From: Sinohyriopsis cumingii | Lineage: Eukaryota; Mollusca; Bivalvia; Unionida; Unionidae | Reading direction: 5' to 3' | DNA length: 64,000 bases | Assembly: GCA_028554795.2 (NCBI GenBank) | Contig: CM068826.1 | Span: forward strand, 103,337,602 to 103,401,601 | Shown here: piece by piece, positions 1 through 44,512 of the stretch | Numbering within the stretch: the first letter of the stretch is position 1 | How the letters are laid out: each line of letters opens with the position of its first letter | Notes under the pieces: model-generated | Seen by the model: only the letters and a program-made list of their open reading frames with translations | What the model was told of the DNA's origin: nothing | The model's database searches: none | Translations under genes and position numbers: made by a program

Positions 1-186
1 TCAGACGAATTTGAACCAGTGCTTAATTCCTTAAAAATAAAATAGAATATGCATGTGAAATGTTTTGCTTCTAGAATCTAATGAGTGATATATCCACATT
101 CGTTTTTGACGGATTTGTTTCAGGTGGGCAATAATTATAAGCGAGACTATTGATTTAAGTGTAGTTTAATTGTACTTCCTATGTAT

Positions 187-188
<2 letters not shown>

Positions 189-228
<40 letters not shown>
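189..228. repeat. (AC)n microsatellite
   Basis: About 20 AC units. The bases before it (1-188) show nothing recognisable. Confidence 0.97.
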
Positions 229-230
<2 letters not shown>

Positions 231-372
231 TAAAATTTCAATGTTTACAGAAGCATTCAATAGTCCATGTACAAAAAGATATGGATTGTTAGTTTTCTGG
301 AGATCCATAGGAAAACAAATAAGGCTAATATACGCCCGTGAGTATGCATGCAGAATACACAACCTTCAAGCT

Positions 373-374
<2 letters not shown>

Positions 375-418
<44 letters not shown>

Positions 419-587
419 TTTGGATTATGTAAAGTAGTTTTAACAATTTTCCAGTCATATCGATACGATGTCTGCAGTGTGGCTGTTTATACAGATGTCT
501 AGTACTGGGGCATCAGACATGTAGCATGATGTCCCATTCATTCACATTATCCTGACACCATGCCTACCATTCCTAACAATAACCATT
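375..587 (-). mobile_element. SINE family S1, truncated, minus orientation
   Basis: Reads as the 3' half of family S1 on the minus strand: the conserved body (ATCGTAGCGATATGAC-like block near 455-475) ends in a (CA)n tail, seen here as (GT)n at 375-417. The tRNA-like head is missing. It lies head-to-head with the next copy. Confidence 0.8.
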
Positions 588-589
588 TA

Positions 590-872
590 AGACCGCTCCG
601 GATGTGAGAGGTCATGGGTTCGAACCCTGGTCGAGTCATACCAAAGACTTTTAAAATGGTACTAACAGCTGCCTCGCTTGGCACTCAGCATTAAGACTGG
701 TCGGCCTGGTGTCATGATAATGTGACTGGATGGGACATCATGCTACATGTCTGTGGCATGCCCCAGTTCTGGACATTACTATAAACTGCCACACTGCAGA
801 TATCGTAGCGATATGACTGAAAAATTGTCAAACATACGTTAACAATCCAAATCACACACACACACACACACT
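590..872 (+). mobile_element. SINE family S1, plus orientation
   Basis: Starts gaccgctccgg. It lacks the A box but keeps the B box (ggttcgaaccctgg) and continues with the family body: accaaagactt, ggtactaacagctgcctcgc, the chtcagcattaag-like region and atcgtagcgatatgac. It ends in (AC)n at 853-871. Sequence identity to the copies at 12.4, 13.9, 19.5 and 62 kb is obvious by eye. Confidence 0.88.
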
Positions 873-1510
873 GAACAGTGGTGTATTTTCGCGGAAGTGG
901 TATTTTCAAGGAGTTTGATACCATCTTCTCAGAAAATAGAACATCCACGAAATTTTAAATACTTTGAATTCAAAAATCCATGTCCAATCGCCAACAACAC
1001 GAAATTAAAACGTGAGAAGGAAACGCTGAAAAACTGGAATCGCGTTTGGCATTACAAATATAACACGCTATTGCATAATAATTCTCAGAGACGGGATATT
1101 TTAAAAAATAAACCTTGTTTAAAAGAGATTATGTGTCAAGGTATTGATTTTGATTCTTGAGTCATGACGTGGAGAAGCGTGTCTTATTACAGACTTCAAT
1201 ATGTATTCTATTCAGGGCAATAAGTGTCTCTTTGAATGACAGAGTTACTATGTGACCACATTTGTAACAGCTGGCTATCAGTGAGAAATAGGTGTTTTTT
1301 CAAAATGTTATTGATTCTAGAAAATCTATTTCTTTACAAGAAAATAAACTGTATTTAACCAGAAATATATATGATGTAAAAAGTGCTTGATCAGCGCAGG
1401 TGTTGCCTTAGGCCTGACTTCCTCGTACGTTTCAAATCCGTTTTATCTAGTCTAGTAACTATATCGTTACTACCAGGAACTACCATTCTGAAGTTTATTA
1501 TTGAACTGGC
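873..1510. other. No recognised feature
   Basis: AT-rich sequence. A plus-strand open frame of 87 codons at 897-1160 begins at the SINE edge and resembles nothing I know. Confidence 0.5.
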
Positions 1511-1511
1511 C

Positions 1512-1850
1512 TGTATGCAACGACCTCAAGCCAAATGAAACTGGACACCTGTGTGCAAAGACCTCATGTATAAATGCAACAGGACAACAGTATGCAAGTC
1601 AAATGTAACCGGACACATGTATGAAATGACCTTAAGATAAATGCAACCGGACACCTGTATGCAATGAGCTCAAGTGAAATGCAACAGGACAACATGACAC
1701 CAGTATTCAACGACCTCAAGTCATATGTAACCGGACAACTGTATGCAAAGACCTTAAGACAAATGCAACCGGACACCTGTATGCAATGACCTTAACACAA
1801 TTGCAACCGGACACCTTTGTGCAACGGCCTCAAGTCAAATGCAACCGGAC
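1512..1850. repeat. 38-bp minisatellite, about 9 diverged copies
   Basis: The unit resembles tgtatgcaatgacctcaagt followed by caaatgcaaccggacacc. Copies differ by point changes and small indels. Confidence 0.88.
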
Positions 1851-3416
1851 ACCGGATTCGATCCCGCTCTGAAGTTGAAAGTTTCCCCTTGGTTATCTCC
1901 CTTTCTCCATCCTAAACAAAAGATCACATCACTCCAGCTTTGCAGCATCCGAGAAAGCGTTGGTATAATTTAAATGTAAAATAAAAAAAGATTTAAAACG
2001 GACATAGGACAAACAGATTATGTGAATGAGAATTATGAAATTATTCGTTAGAGCCACTCGATTGGCTTAGGCTTTTTGCTGCCACCTGCTGCTGACGATT
2101 TCCGTTTGATACGAATTTCTAACACAAACGAGAGTCCGAGGATGCTGCCATATTTCAACGTCATTCTGTTACATAGGTAATAGGTATGAATACCGTCACT
2201 GCAAAATTAATTACAGAGATTATATGTATTAAAGGTAACAGAAAGTACTACAAATACCGTAAAGACTCTGCACTGCACAGTCAAGCTACTTTTTTACTAA
2301 TCCAATTTCCATTTTTGGGTCTTTAAAGGAGCACTACTGCATAACGTGAAAAAAAAATAATATAAAATTCCACAACACTCAAAAGGAGTGTTGTTTTTGT
2401 AAAAACGCAACTTTCGGCCCTTTAAAGTACATGACAAACCTATTGATTTGCATAGATAATCTAAGTAAAACTTTCAGATTTGAAAAAAGCGACGTGCACA
2501 GGAATAATATATTAATATTAATATACGATCATCTGCGACTTAACGTAGAAACTCGTGATTTCATGTCAACATTGAGATTATATAAGATGCATATCCCGTA
2601 AGAAGAAATGTGCTTTGTGGAAAGTCCGCCTGTACAGACCGGGTTAGTTTGATCAAGAAGACAGAGAAAGAAGAAATAGAAGACAGTTCAAAACATACAA
2701 TGGAGCTAGACACTTCCAACCTGTATGAAAAAAATGTCTAAAATAAGTTGAAAAAACGAGTGGAATCTCAAAACTATTCTACAAACGATGGGTTATTAAT
2801 GATCTAGACACTACCATTATGTACAGTTGATGCTTGCAGCAAATTTAAATATCAACGATATCAACATTAACGGTGCAGGAATGGATATGCATTCAATATA
2901 ATAAAAAAAAAAGTTATCGTTGCTCAAAATTAGCCTGGAAAGAGAAGGCGTAAATATATGCTTTTCACCCTTTTGACCTTCAGTTGAATGCATGACTGCA
3001 GTACATGTTATCAACATAACCATATACTGTTTATAATGTCATTAATATTGATTGATTCAGAAAACTTGTTACTGTTAAACCACGAATAAGTTGCTTTACT
3101 CAACATTTCTTTACTGTGTATTGTATGGAATGCAGATTACTTCAGCAGGTTATCATGCACTGGAAACTTGTTTTATCTTATTTTCCTATTCATTATTTTA
3201 TTTCTGGTGTCACATCACATAAAAGGACTTAAAACCACTGTTTAGCAGAATTTATCATAGCAGTTTAGTAGAAGCCGGCAGTTTTTCTCATATATTAGAA
3301 TCCATAATCATTTTGTCTGCTTAGACTCCTTGTAAACTCAACTTATACTGACAGAAGATTAACTACTATGGCGATGCATGATAGTTAGATGAGAGTTTGA
3401 TCCTGGCTTATAACAT

Positions 3417-3417
<1 letters not shown>
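1851..3417. other. No recognised feature
   Basis: AT-rich sequence with only short chance open frames. It contains a small hairpin-like repeat, acaacactc...ggagtgttgt, near 2,372-2,396. Confidence 0.5.
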
Positions 3418-3514
<97 letters not shown>

Positions 3515-3535
3515 ATATATACATCTATATATATA

Positions 3536-3605
<70 letters not shown>

Positions 3606-3629
3606 TATCTATCTATCTATCTATATATA

Positions 3630-3690
<61 letters not shown>
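3418..3690. repeat. Long (AT)n tract with ATCT interruptions
   Basis: About 270 bases of AT dinucleotides broken by ctat/tcta variants near 3,513-3,540 and 3,603-3,632. Long TYIY-type open frames here are artefacts. Confidence 0.98.
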
Positions 3691-3692
<2 letters not shown>

Positions 3693-3842
3693 ATTAAATG
3701 ATCATGATTGGGTATTTATCGATGTGTAAATATTACCTATCCGCTCATAAAGTAAATAAAGTCCGAAGACTTTATGTAAATTTTGTGAGAGATTAGGTAA
3801 AATTTACACATCGATAAATACCTAACCATGATCATTTAATCC
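3691..3842. repeat. 152-bp near-perfect palindrome (foldback)
   Basis: The left arm (3,691-3,738) and right arm (3,795-3,842) are reverse complements at 45 of 48 positions. Homology continues inward with small indels to a centre at about 3,768 (ataaagtc...gactttat). It directly abuts the (AT)n tract. The arm motif tttatcgatgtgtaaa occurs again at 4,560-4,576. It is probably a MITE-like or foldback element. Confidence 0.9.
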
Positions 3843-4649
3843 TTATAATTGCAATTTATTTCCTTTCTAACATCAGATCAGTAGATTTAACCAACAAAAC
3901 ATTCACTTTAACGTACACTGAAGTTTTCTTTCATTAGCCTCTCAACTGCGGTAGAATACATAAGCCTATCTTAGCTAGCCAAGATTCATCGATTCTTTAT
4001 ACAGCTATTCTGGGTAGAATGTCTTAGCGGGTCATGCCAGTGATATACCGTTATGATCATTATTTTAATATATAAAAAAATTTTGTTGCTGTTAAACTAG
4101 GAATATTCCTTTTTTTTTGAAAATTACGCTTGCGTATGGCACGTGTTGTTATAGCAACGTCGTTGTTACTTTCTACACATTTAAATCTTTTAAAAGCAAA
4201 ATCGTGTCCATTTTTAGTGTCATCCCTTGGGTGACATATGACCCTGACCTTTAATAACCGCTGCTGTAACATGTTGTCGAGGTGAAATGCAATACTTTCG
4301 AACATTGGATTCTAAAGCCTACAATATACCTTCTTTGGCAAAAGTGGTGAGTGTTGCAATGCAGGAAGGTCTGTGCAATTACAATGTTTTAACTTCTAAT
4401 GATATATTTTAAGCTGTGGCTTGTCATTTTTGATCGGAAATCACAGGAGTGGGTGGGTGGGAGCTTGTTATTATTATTATTAGGGTGTAAGGCGTTGATA
4501 TAGATACAACCTCACATCAAAATTATCTGGTAACAGTGAACCAAAAGTAGTTCGCAGAATTTATCGATGTGTAAAAAATTCCAGATCAGTGTCACGTGAC
4601 CATTTACATCCAATCAAAGCATAGAAAACGCAGTCAATTCATAAAAATT

Positions 4650-4656
4650 GGTATAT

Positions 4657-4720
<64 letters not shown>
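4650..4720. repeat. (AT)n tract
   Basis: AT repeat of about 70 bases. The flanks from 3,843 to 6,360 hold no recognisable gene; 4,560-4,620 shares a motif with the palindrome arms and contains the perfect palindrome gtcacgtgac. Confidence 0.97.
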
Positions 4721-4723
<3 letters not shown>

Positions 4724-6368
4724 GGCTCTATAGTCGCAAACTAAGTAACATAAAGAAGCAAAACGTAACAAAGAATGTAATATATCAAATAGTGCCTGAA
4801 GAAATGTGAGAGGAACTTACAGTATTATGAAGTGAATCCAAAATAATCTTTATAAAGGTCAATAAAAGTCCTCAGTGATTGAAAGGTTCTGTATACAAAA
4901 TTTCAAAACCGGAAGTGTACTGGCCATCTAGAATCGTGAAGCTGCCATGATGACGTCGTCCGGAACTGCTGCGAGGAATTCACAAGAGTTCCAGAATAAT
5001 ATTATAGTCCAAGTAATGGCCACTTTCTATTTCCAATGAACAGTCCAAATAAATAGTTTTCCTCTCGAATAATATCTAAGTACAGTATAAATCTCATCTG
5101 TGGACTTACAACAGGAACACAAGAAATGAGGATGACTCCAAAATCGGAATGAACCTGATTGCTCTGTTCTCTGTGTATATACACCTAATATTACGAGTCG
5201 TATCTCACAATACACCCCACGTTACAGATCACAAAACACAGTTTGCGTTGAACTCGCCTATTCATTTGAACTAGCCCCAAAAATAGTAAGTTACTGAATC
5301 CTTCAAGAAACATCGAAACCCCATCAGCCAATGAGAAATTAATCCAAAGGTGCCACTAAGTCTTATTATTAAGATTATTTTTAATTACTGTCAAAATATG
5401 CATATATTTGTAGATCCTATGTAATATTATACTCCTCATGGAATCAGGACACGTGGGCAAAACTAACAAAAGATATTCTGTATGATTTACAGCCATGAAT
5501 AAAACTTATAAAAATGTAGATCATACTCTTCAGAATGTGTCATTTGTTTGCCTTGTACTGTCATCCAGTTTTTGTTTACAGATCGGCATTATCTGTTTTT
5601 ATGTCTAGCATGTAAGAGACAGTGAAACGAAGAGAAAAATGATTAATGCATCATGACCAATGGTATTATCACATAGTATACTTGTACAATCCTATTTAAA
5701 TCATCAATGCTATATTTCATGGCTAGGCTGTAGTTGATAAAACAGTTCAAGTAATGAAAGTAAAATATTTTGGATAGTTTGTCTTTTACCACAAACAAGC
5801 TCTTATTTGCAAAGTCAAGTTAAGAGTCATCTTAAAGTTACTTTTTTCTGATGTCTTGGCTGTAACTTAAAGCCATTAAACGTAGTATTACCCAACACTG
5901 CACAATATGGCATACTGACATTTGTGACTTTCATACTGTTAGCCAATACGTTATGATCGTATGCTAATATGCCTATATTTCTTGCCAAGTCTGGACCTAC
6001 CGACCCGTATTTTAGAGAGAAGAAAATGAATGTGCAGATATCCATATATATTCAATATTTTTCACCAGCCGTAGCTATGAAACTGGAAGATATTAGGAAC
6101 CATATATGTATATGATACACGGAGTGTGTTGCAAACCATGTTCTATGTCATTTTGCAAGGTCAAGGTCAATTCAGTAACACCTTTGGGGTCTTGTTAAAT
6201 TATAATATGAATATTGATCATTTATTCAGCCGTCTTAAATGGATAATACTATGCTAACACATGATCATTCCATCCTTCTATTAACATTTGGTTGTCTGGC
6301 TCATTACTCTGTCACAGCTGTCGAGATTTCATGAAACTCTGTTAATGTTTCCATCAACTAGCCGGTGT

Positions 6369-8052
<1,684 letters not shown>

Positions 8053-8303
8053 GGGGTCCCGAGTGGCCGAGTGGTCTAAAGCGCTCTCCGTTACGGATCA
8101 CTGCCATCTCACCTCTGTCTGCATGGGTTCGAGTCTCGGATTCGGCCAATGTGGATATGTGAGAAAGCTTGCCAGTAGCTTCTCGAGGGTCGGTGGTTCT
8201 TTCTGGGGATTTCCCGGGTTCTTCCTCCACCATTAATACTGGCCGCCATGTATAGCCTATCGTGTGCTGAAAAATGGCGTTAAACCCTACAACAACTACA
8301 ACA
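8053..8303 (+). mobile_element. SINE family S2, full length
   Basis: A tRNA-derived head with an A box (gagtggccgagtggtctaaa) and a B box (gggttcgagtctcgg), as in Leu/Ser-type tRNAs. It is followed by a body (gtcggtggttctttctgggg ... ggccgccatgta) and the 3' end tggcgttaaaccctacaaca repeating CAACA. It matches the minus-strand copy at 45.5 kb over its whole length. Confidence 0.92.
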
Positions 8304-9369
8304 ACCAAAAATCTAAAACCTTTTGTGATCTTCAAGATAAATGAGTGCAAAATTAAACTGATAGCAGATACAGAATCATCCAACCTTTCTTTCGTTTAAT
8401 AGCATGGTTAATGCAGCTTAAGTGGGTATAATCCAAGAAGTATATGTTTTGAGGTTTTTTTTTATATTGAGCATGAATTTCTTGCTGAAAAACTTCCGAC
8501 AATACTGAGGCTCTTGCGTGCCTTGTATGACTTGCATGTCAAATTTCGTTTCCTGTCTACCTGTTGTAAATTATTCCGTTCTCTGTGTCTTACTTTTTAT
8601 ATCCAGTATACATTTTTTGCGTTATTGCGATGCTAGACTCTGAATCTATCGTAATCATGTAAATAAAATTTCTTTGGCAAAATGCGTGAAAGTGAACAAA
8701 TTAAGTCATAATTCTTTTTATAAAAGGACATGTTAGCTTGCGTATATAAATAAACAAAATGTCTCTTCATTACATTGTCGTGAGAATTGTGATACCATTA
8801 TTTACATCGGACGATGATAGAACTTTAAAAGAAATTAAAGATAGATAATGACTGTTACGATTTCATTACCAGCAGTATATCAATGTGGAAACAAAGAGTA
8901 TGAAAACAAGACACCGTCGATTTAATATAAACGTTTATTGCAATATTAACGCTTATTTGACGATCACTCTGAAACATGGCTTGTAAAAATACGAATACGT
9001 TACTACTCCATTAAATACTTTTTTTATGTTTTTCAAGTCTATTTCATATGTGTCCTGAGAATATTGTTTCATAACTCTAGCATAACAAAAACTCAAATGT
9101 AAAGTTCATTTAATCTTCATTATCTCTATAATGTAATATTAAATTTGATCTTTTCTCTTTAAATATTCGATATTTTACTAACTAAAAGTTCATCATAACA
9201 CTTTCAAAGTACATCGGAAATCAACCACATCGTCACTAGTTTTCGAAATTGAAAAAAAATATAACTTTTGATGACATGATTATAACATATGTATTAATAT
9301 ACTATGTAACTGACACCTTGCGCATACACCACTACATTCTACATTTAATAATTGTTGCAAAATATGTCG
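8304..9369. other. P4HA 3' flank
   Basis: AT-rich sequence that includes the likely 3' UTR (about 8,930-9,369). No other feature seen. Confidence 0.45.
8934..8939 (-). promoter_or_regulatory. Possible P4HA polyadenylation signal
   Basis: AATAAA on the minus strand about 430 bases after the stop codon. In AT-rich DNA this hexamer is common by chance, so the assignment is tentative. Confidence 0.3.
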
Positions 9370-39526
<30,157 letters not shown>

Positions 39527-39715
39527 TTACGCTGTTCAGTTTTCATATAATGCATACAAGTTAAACAATAGTGAATGCTTTTGAGAACGACAGGTGTATG
39601 GTTTAAAAGCAAAAGCACAACGCCCTACATAGCCGTGTTAGAGTAAAGCATACATTCCTATAAGGGGGCGGGTCCAGTGAGACGTTCATTAGTAAAACAC
39701 GTGGCGATAGCAAAG

Positions 39716-40330
39716 TTTTAACAGTTCGTGCAACATATGGTCGCCCCTGTGGTGTCTTTGACCATTTGACATAGAGGTCATTGATGACTTAAACAACGGT
39801 ACTAATTTATACATAAATCATGAAGTGTTATTATGATGAGTTAATGAAACATATGGTGAATGATTATATATATATTCCGTGAACTTTAAACTTAAATACA
39901 AATTCCACCTTCGGATGATTATAAAATCTATTGCCAGATTTATCTACAGAAGATTTTGTCATGGATATATACACTAAATATAAATGTTAAATTAAGGCGG
40001 CATAACTTGCTTACACGAAGTGATCATTCAGACGGCAAAACCTATTTAATTGAGCATTTTTGTTCCAAATTGCTGACAGTATCTGAGCTAAATTAATGGA
40101 TGATATTTGGAGACCCGACTGCCTCGAGAGAAAAAAGTTTTTTTTTCTTCAGATAGTCTGATAACTCGTGGATTCTAGAGAAAATAATGTATGCCTTTGA
40201 CAATGGATTATCTTGACTTTAAAAAAATAATTTGAGGATTGTTTGATTAGGAATTTAAAAATATATGGTGAAGTTTTGTAGAATGTTGTTTTCTTCTTCT
40301 CGTGGATAGTGCCTAAATTTTAGTTTTAAC
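39716..40330. repeat. Diverged tandem duplication, copy A
   Basis: Colinear with copy B (40,393-41,115). Shared blocks include aatcatgaagtgttattatg with taatgaaacatatgg, the aattaatggatgatat block, and the gacaatggattatcttgact block with ttaaaaatatatg. It lies directly upstream of the P4HA start codon. Confidence 0.85.
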
Positions 40331-40392
40331 AATTTAGTGGTGTGTAGTGGTGTTTTATTTGATTTTTAGGTAAAACCATGACAATAACCATC

Positions 40393-40624
40393 TTGTGATA
40401 GTGAGTGCATCATATGGTCGTTCTTGTGACGCTTTCGATCATATGACTTTGAGTTCATTGGTGACTGAAACAAATGACACAAATTTATATCTGAATCATG
40501 AAGTGTTATTATGAGCTAATGAAACATATGGATATGAATAATTAGCGATAGGTATATATCTGTATTTTCCATGTACTTCAAACTGAAAAACAAGATTCAT
40601 GAATGCTTTTTTGGCCATAAATAT

Positions 40625-40667
<43 letters not shown>

Positions 40668-40668
40668 G

Positions 40669-40703
<35 letters not shown>

Positions 40704-40710
40704 GTTGTTG

Positions 40711-40748
<38 letters not shown>

Positions 40749-41115
40749 AAGAGAGAGATATGTCATTCTTGATGTTCTAGAGGACATCATCAAACTGATC
40801 TCATGTATGGATATTTTGAAATCAAAGTTGCAGACAAACTTCTCAATTTTAAGCATGAATTGCAATATTTAGACGCGTGTTTACAACTTTGTGCTTACAG
40901 CTTCGGGTGATTAAAATGTAGCTCAATTACTGGATGATATACGGGGGGGGGGCTCCGTCTAGGGAGAAATGAAATGTTTAGATAGAGACAGACTGATTAC
41001 TAGATAAGTTTCTTGACAATGGATTGTCGTGACTTTTGAAAAACAATTTGGGGATTGGTAGCTTAGGGATTTAAAAATAAATGATTATATGTTGTATTCT
41101 GGTGTTTTGTTCTTC
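40393..41115. repeat. Diverged tandem duplication, copy B
   Basis: Second copy of the segment at 39.7 kb. It is longer because of a (GT)n tract (40,624-40,758) and a poly(G) run near 40,944-40,953. Confidence 0.85.
40624..40758. repeat. (GT)n with GTT interruptions, then (GA)n
   Basis: About 115 bases of GT with ttgttgtt interruptions, followed by gagagagaaagagagaga. Confidence 0.97.
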
Positions 41116-42340
41116 GCTTGTAATGGTTAATTGATAGCGCTTATCGCTTATCGTTTAACTTACGAACTTAAGGTGTCTATGCTCTTTTTACGTTTGTATT
41201 TTTTTTTAAATTTTCGTTGTGGTGGTCAATGGTGTCTTACAATGTTGAAGGTTGTTTTACTGAAAATTCTGAGGGTTGGATATGCTAATGAGTTTGTAAA
41301 ATGTCCAGTAGTTTTGATGCCTATGGATTTTTTTTTCTTCTTAAAATTAGTGGATGAGAGAGTATATTCCTGAGAGGTTGTTTAATGCAGTTGATAGAGT
41401 GGCAAATTACCTAGTGGTTTTGTTTTGTTTAATTTTGAGCATATGAGGGTAGGTGGCCTATGTCTGTTTAAATCTTTTATTGTGTGGTATGATGCTTTAC
41501 AAAATAAACTAAGTGATACACAAGGATTTTTAAAACAAAATTCGAGGATAATAGAGTGGATAGCCAGGACCCTAAAAAATGAAAGAAATACGAGGTTTGT
41601 TTGCGATGGACGCACGAAGGTCTAACGAATCCGATAATTATCACAAGGTTTTTGAAGTTAATATAATTATATGTATTTGGTTATGAGGAGACATAAAAAC
41701 GTACAGATGGAGATACAGAGAGTACCAATATGTTCCGTAGCTTGTAGTAGTAGTAGTAGTAATAATAATAATTCCTTTCTGAAAGCAAAATGGTCAGTGA
41801 TTCATCGTAATATATTCTTAAATTTACGACAGTAAAATTGCAAAACTTACCTCCTATGCAAACAAAAGTCACAAAAGAATGACCTGTTTCAATTTTGAGG
41901 CATATTTTTATATCTAATCTCAGTATCCAGTCTTTGTAAATTGATTTTATTATGTGTATTTTAACACTGATAATGAAGTATTGTTATCGTGAGACCCGTG
42001 TCACAAATTCTAATATTTTGCTTGGTATAGGAAATATTACAACATTTCTCAACTTCGTTAATAGACGAGTTTTGCCTTCAGTTGCTGGTACTTCTAAGAA
42101 CATAACATTAAACAAGGACCTCTAATCCCATAATCTTCAATAGTTAAATAATATTCCATGACTACCAAATGTTGTTTATATGATCCAATCCATCCAAGTT
42201 AATATAGCAAAAAATAACAGCAATTAATGTTCAAAAATGGCATGAGATTTTGCCGAGAAAATGCTGGATATCAAAAAACCACGGTTTCAGAAGAACACAT
42301 TCATGTTGATAATTTACGGATATTTCAAATTGTTTGAATG
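41116..42340. other. No recognised feature
   Basis: Overlapping open frames of 60-80 codons at 41,131-41,625 match no family known to me. A small (AGT)n(AAT)n tract lies near 41,744-41,772. Confidence 0.5.
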
Positions 42341-42355
42341 CTCCACCCTCATAAA

Positions 42356-43290
42356 TCATGCATCTCTAAACTCTGTATAACAAGAGTTCTCTAATAACTC
42401 ACACACCACTAGACTCTGTATAACAAAAGTTCCCTAATAACTCACGCACCACTAAACTCTGTATAGCAAGAGTTCCCTCATAACTCACACACCACTAAAC
42501 TCTGTATAAGAAGAGTTCCCTAATGACTCACGCACCACTAAACTCTGTATAGCCAGAGTTCCCTGATAACTCACGTACAACTAAACTCTCTATAACAAGA
42601 GTTCTATAATAACTCACACACCACTAAACTCTGTATAAGAAGAGTTCCCTAATGACGCAAGCACCACTAAACTCTGTATAGCCAGAGTTCCCTGATAACT
42701 CACGTACCACTAAACTCTCTATAACAAGAGTTCTATAATAACTCACACACCACTAAACTCTGTATAAGAAGAGTTCCCTAATGACTCACGCACCACTAAA
42801 CTCTGTATAGCCAGAGTTCCCTGATAACTCACGTACAACTAAACTCTCTATAACAAGAGTTCTATAATAACTCACACACCACTAAACTCTGTACAACAAG
42901 AGTTCTATAATAACTCACGCACCACTAAACTCTGTATAACAAGAGTTCTCTAACAACTCACACATCACTAAACTCTGTATAGGCAGAGTTCCCTAAAAAC
43001 TCACACACCACTAAACTCTGTACAACAAGAGTTCTATAATACCTCACGCACCACTAAACTCTGTATAGCAAGATTTCTCTAAAGTCTAACGCACCACTAA
43101 ACTCTGTATAACAAGAGTTCTCTAATAACTCACACACCACTAAACTCTGTATAGCCAGAGTTCCCTAATAACTCACACACCACTAGACTCTATATAAAAA
43201 GAGTTATCTAATAACTCACGCACCACTAAACTCTGTATAACAAGAGTTCTCTAATAACTCACGCAACACCAGACTTTGTATTAGAAGCGT
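42356..43290. repeat. 43-bp satellite, about 21 copies
   Basis: The unit is close to ccactaaactctgtataaca, agagttctctaataactca, caca. Each unit carries an inverted pair AACTCT / AGAGTT around an eight-base loop that starts with GTATA or CTATA. The stem halves are well conserved while the loop varies (ataacaag, atagccag, ataagaag). Confidence 0.95.
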
Positions 43291-44512
43291 TAAGAGAAGA
43301 TTTGATGGTAAACTTCAGAACTTTTAAGAGATTTTATTTTAAAAAATCAGTATGCTTCAATTCTTAGAGTTTAATCTAAATTCATTTATATATTCTTTCA
43401 GTTTATTTTCATTTGTGATGGAATCTAAATATAAAGAGAAGCAATGATATTAAAACTTAAAAGTCCTATAAGTGTAAACAATTGGCCAAAAAAATAGCTC
43501 GGTCACATAGAGAATTATAGAAATGTTATGTGTTACAACCAGTAATACGCATGACAAAAATTGAATACAGCAGAACATCGATCTCAGCTGAACTATTTGG
43601 ATCACAATAGAAAAATATAAAAACATTTATCATAAAAGTTCAATAGAACACATGCAAATCATATGTTTAGGAAATTTACTTGTGACAAAAATCTTTACAA
43701 ATTGTCATGGAAAACACTACATAATTTGTACTTAAAATATATATATATACATTTGGATTTGTCTAAATGATATGATCAGCTAGGTATGAAGGTATGTACA
43801 TTTCCTAATTTCATTAGGAGTTGCGGAAAGTGTCAGAAAATATCAATGCACACTTCCTTTGAACAAAGAAACATATACAACCGGTTTTTCAGTCCGTGTT
43901 TTTTTTCCCCTCAATATTATATTAAATTTTGGTTATAAATCAGCATTGTGAATGTCTATAGTTTGGAGGTAATCAATCAGATACTTTTCAAACAAATTAT
44001 GTTATTAACATATGTGTATTTAAAAATCAATCATTTCAGTTCCACTACTACATAAAATAACAGTGAAATATGATCAACGTGAGGACTGAAAAATCTGCAA
44101 TAATACGATATTCTTTAACCATTAGTTATTCACACCGAATTGTACATAATATAATATAAACATAGAAAGTGAAAATAGTAGAAAAGTTGATAAATAAGAC
44201 ATGACTACATATTCAATTTATTGAAAGAGATTATGGCCTCAAACATATCACTCTTTGTTGAATCAAATCAAACAGACTGAATCTGCCCACCTCACATACA
44301 CATTGATGACGATGTTGTCTTACGAAATTTAAGTGAGTGTTGAAATTCTTTCAAGTGTAATCTTTCCTGGATTTCATTGTTCTTTAAACAAAAAAGTTTA
44401 TATAACAATCAATAAGAAGATTCTAACCTTATATTTGCATTGGAAAAGGCCTTCAATGCTTGATCTCTCAGCCTTTATTTGGTATCTTTTAAAGTCTGAT
44501 AAATGTTTTTAT
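43291..44512. other. No recognised feature
   Basis: AT-rich sequence without coding signals. Confidence 0.5.
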
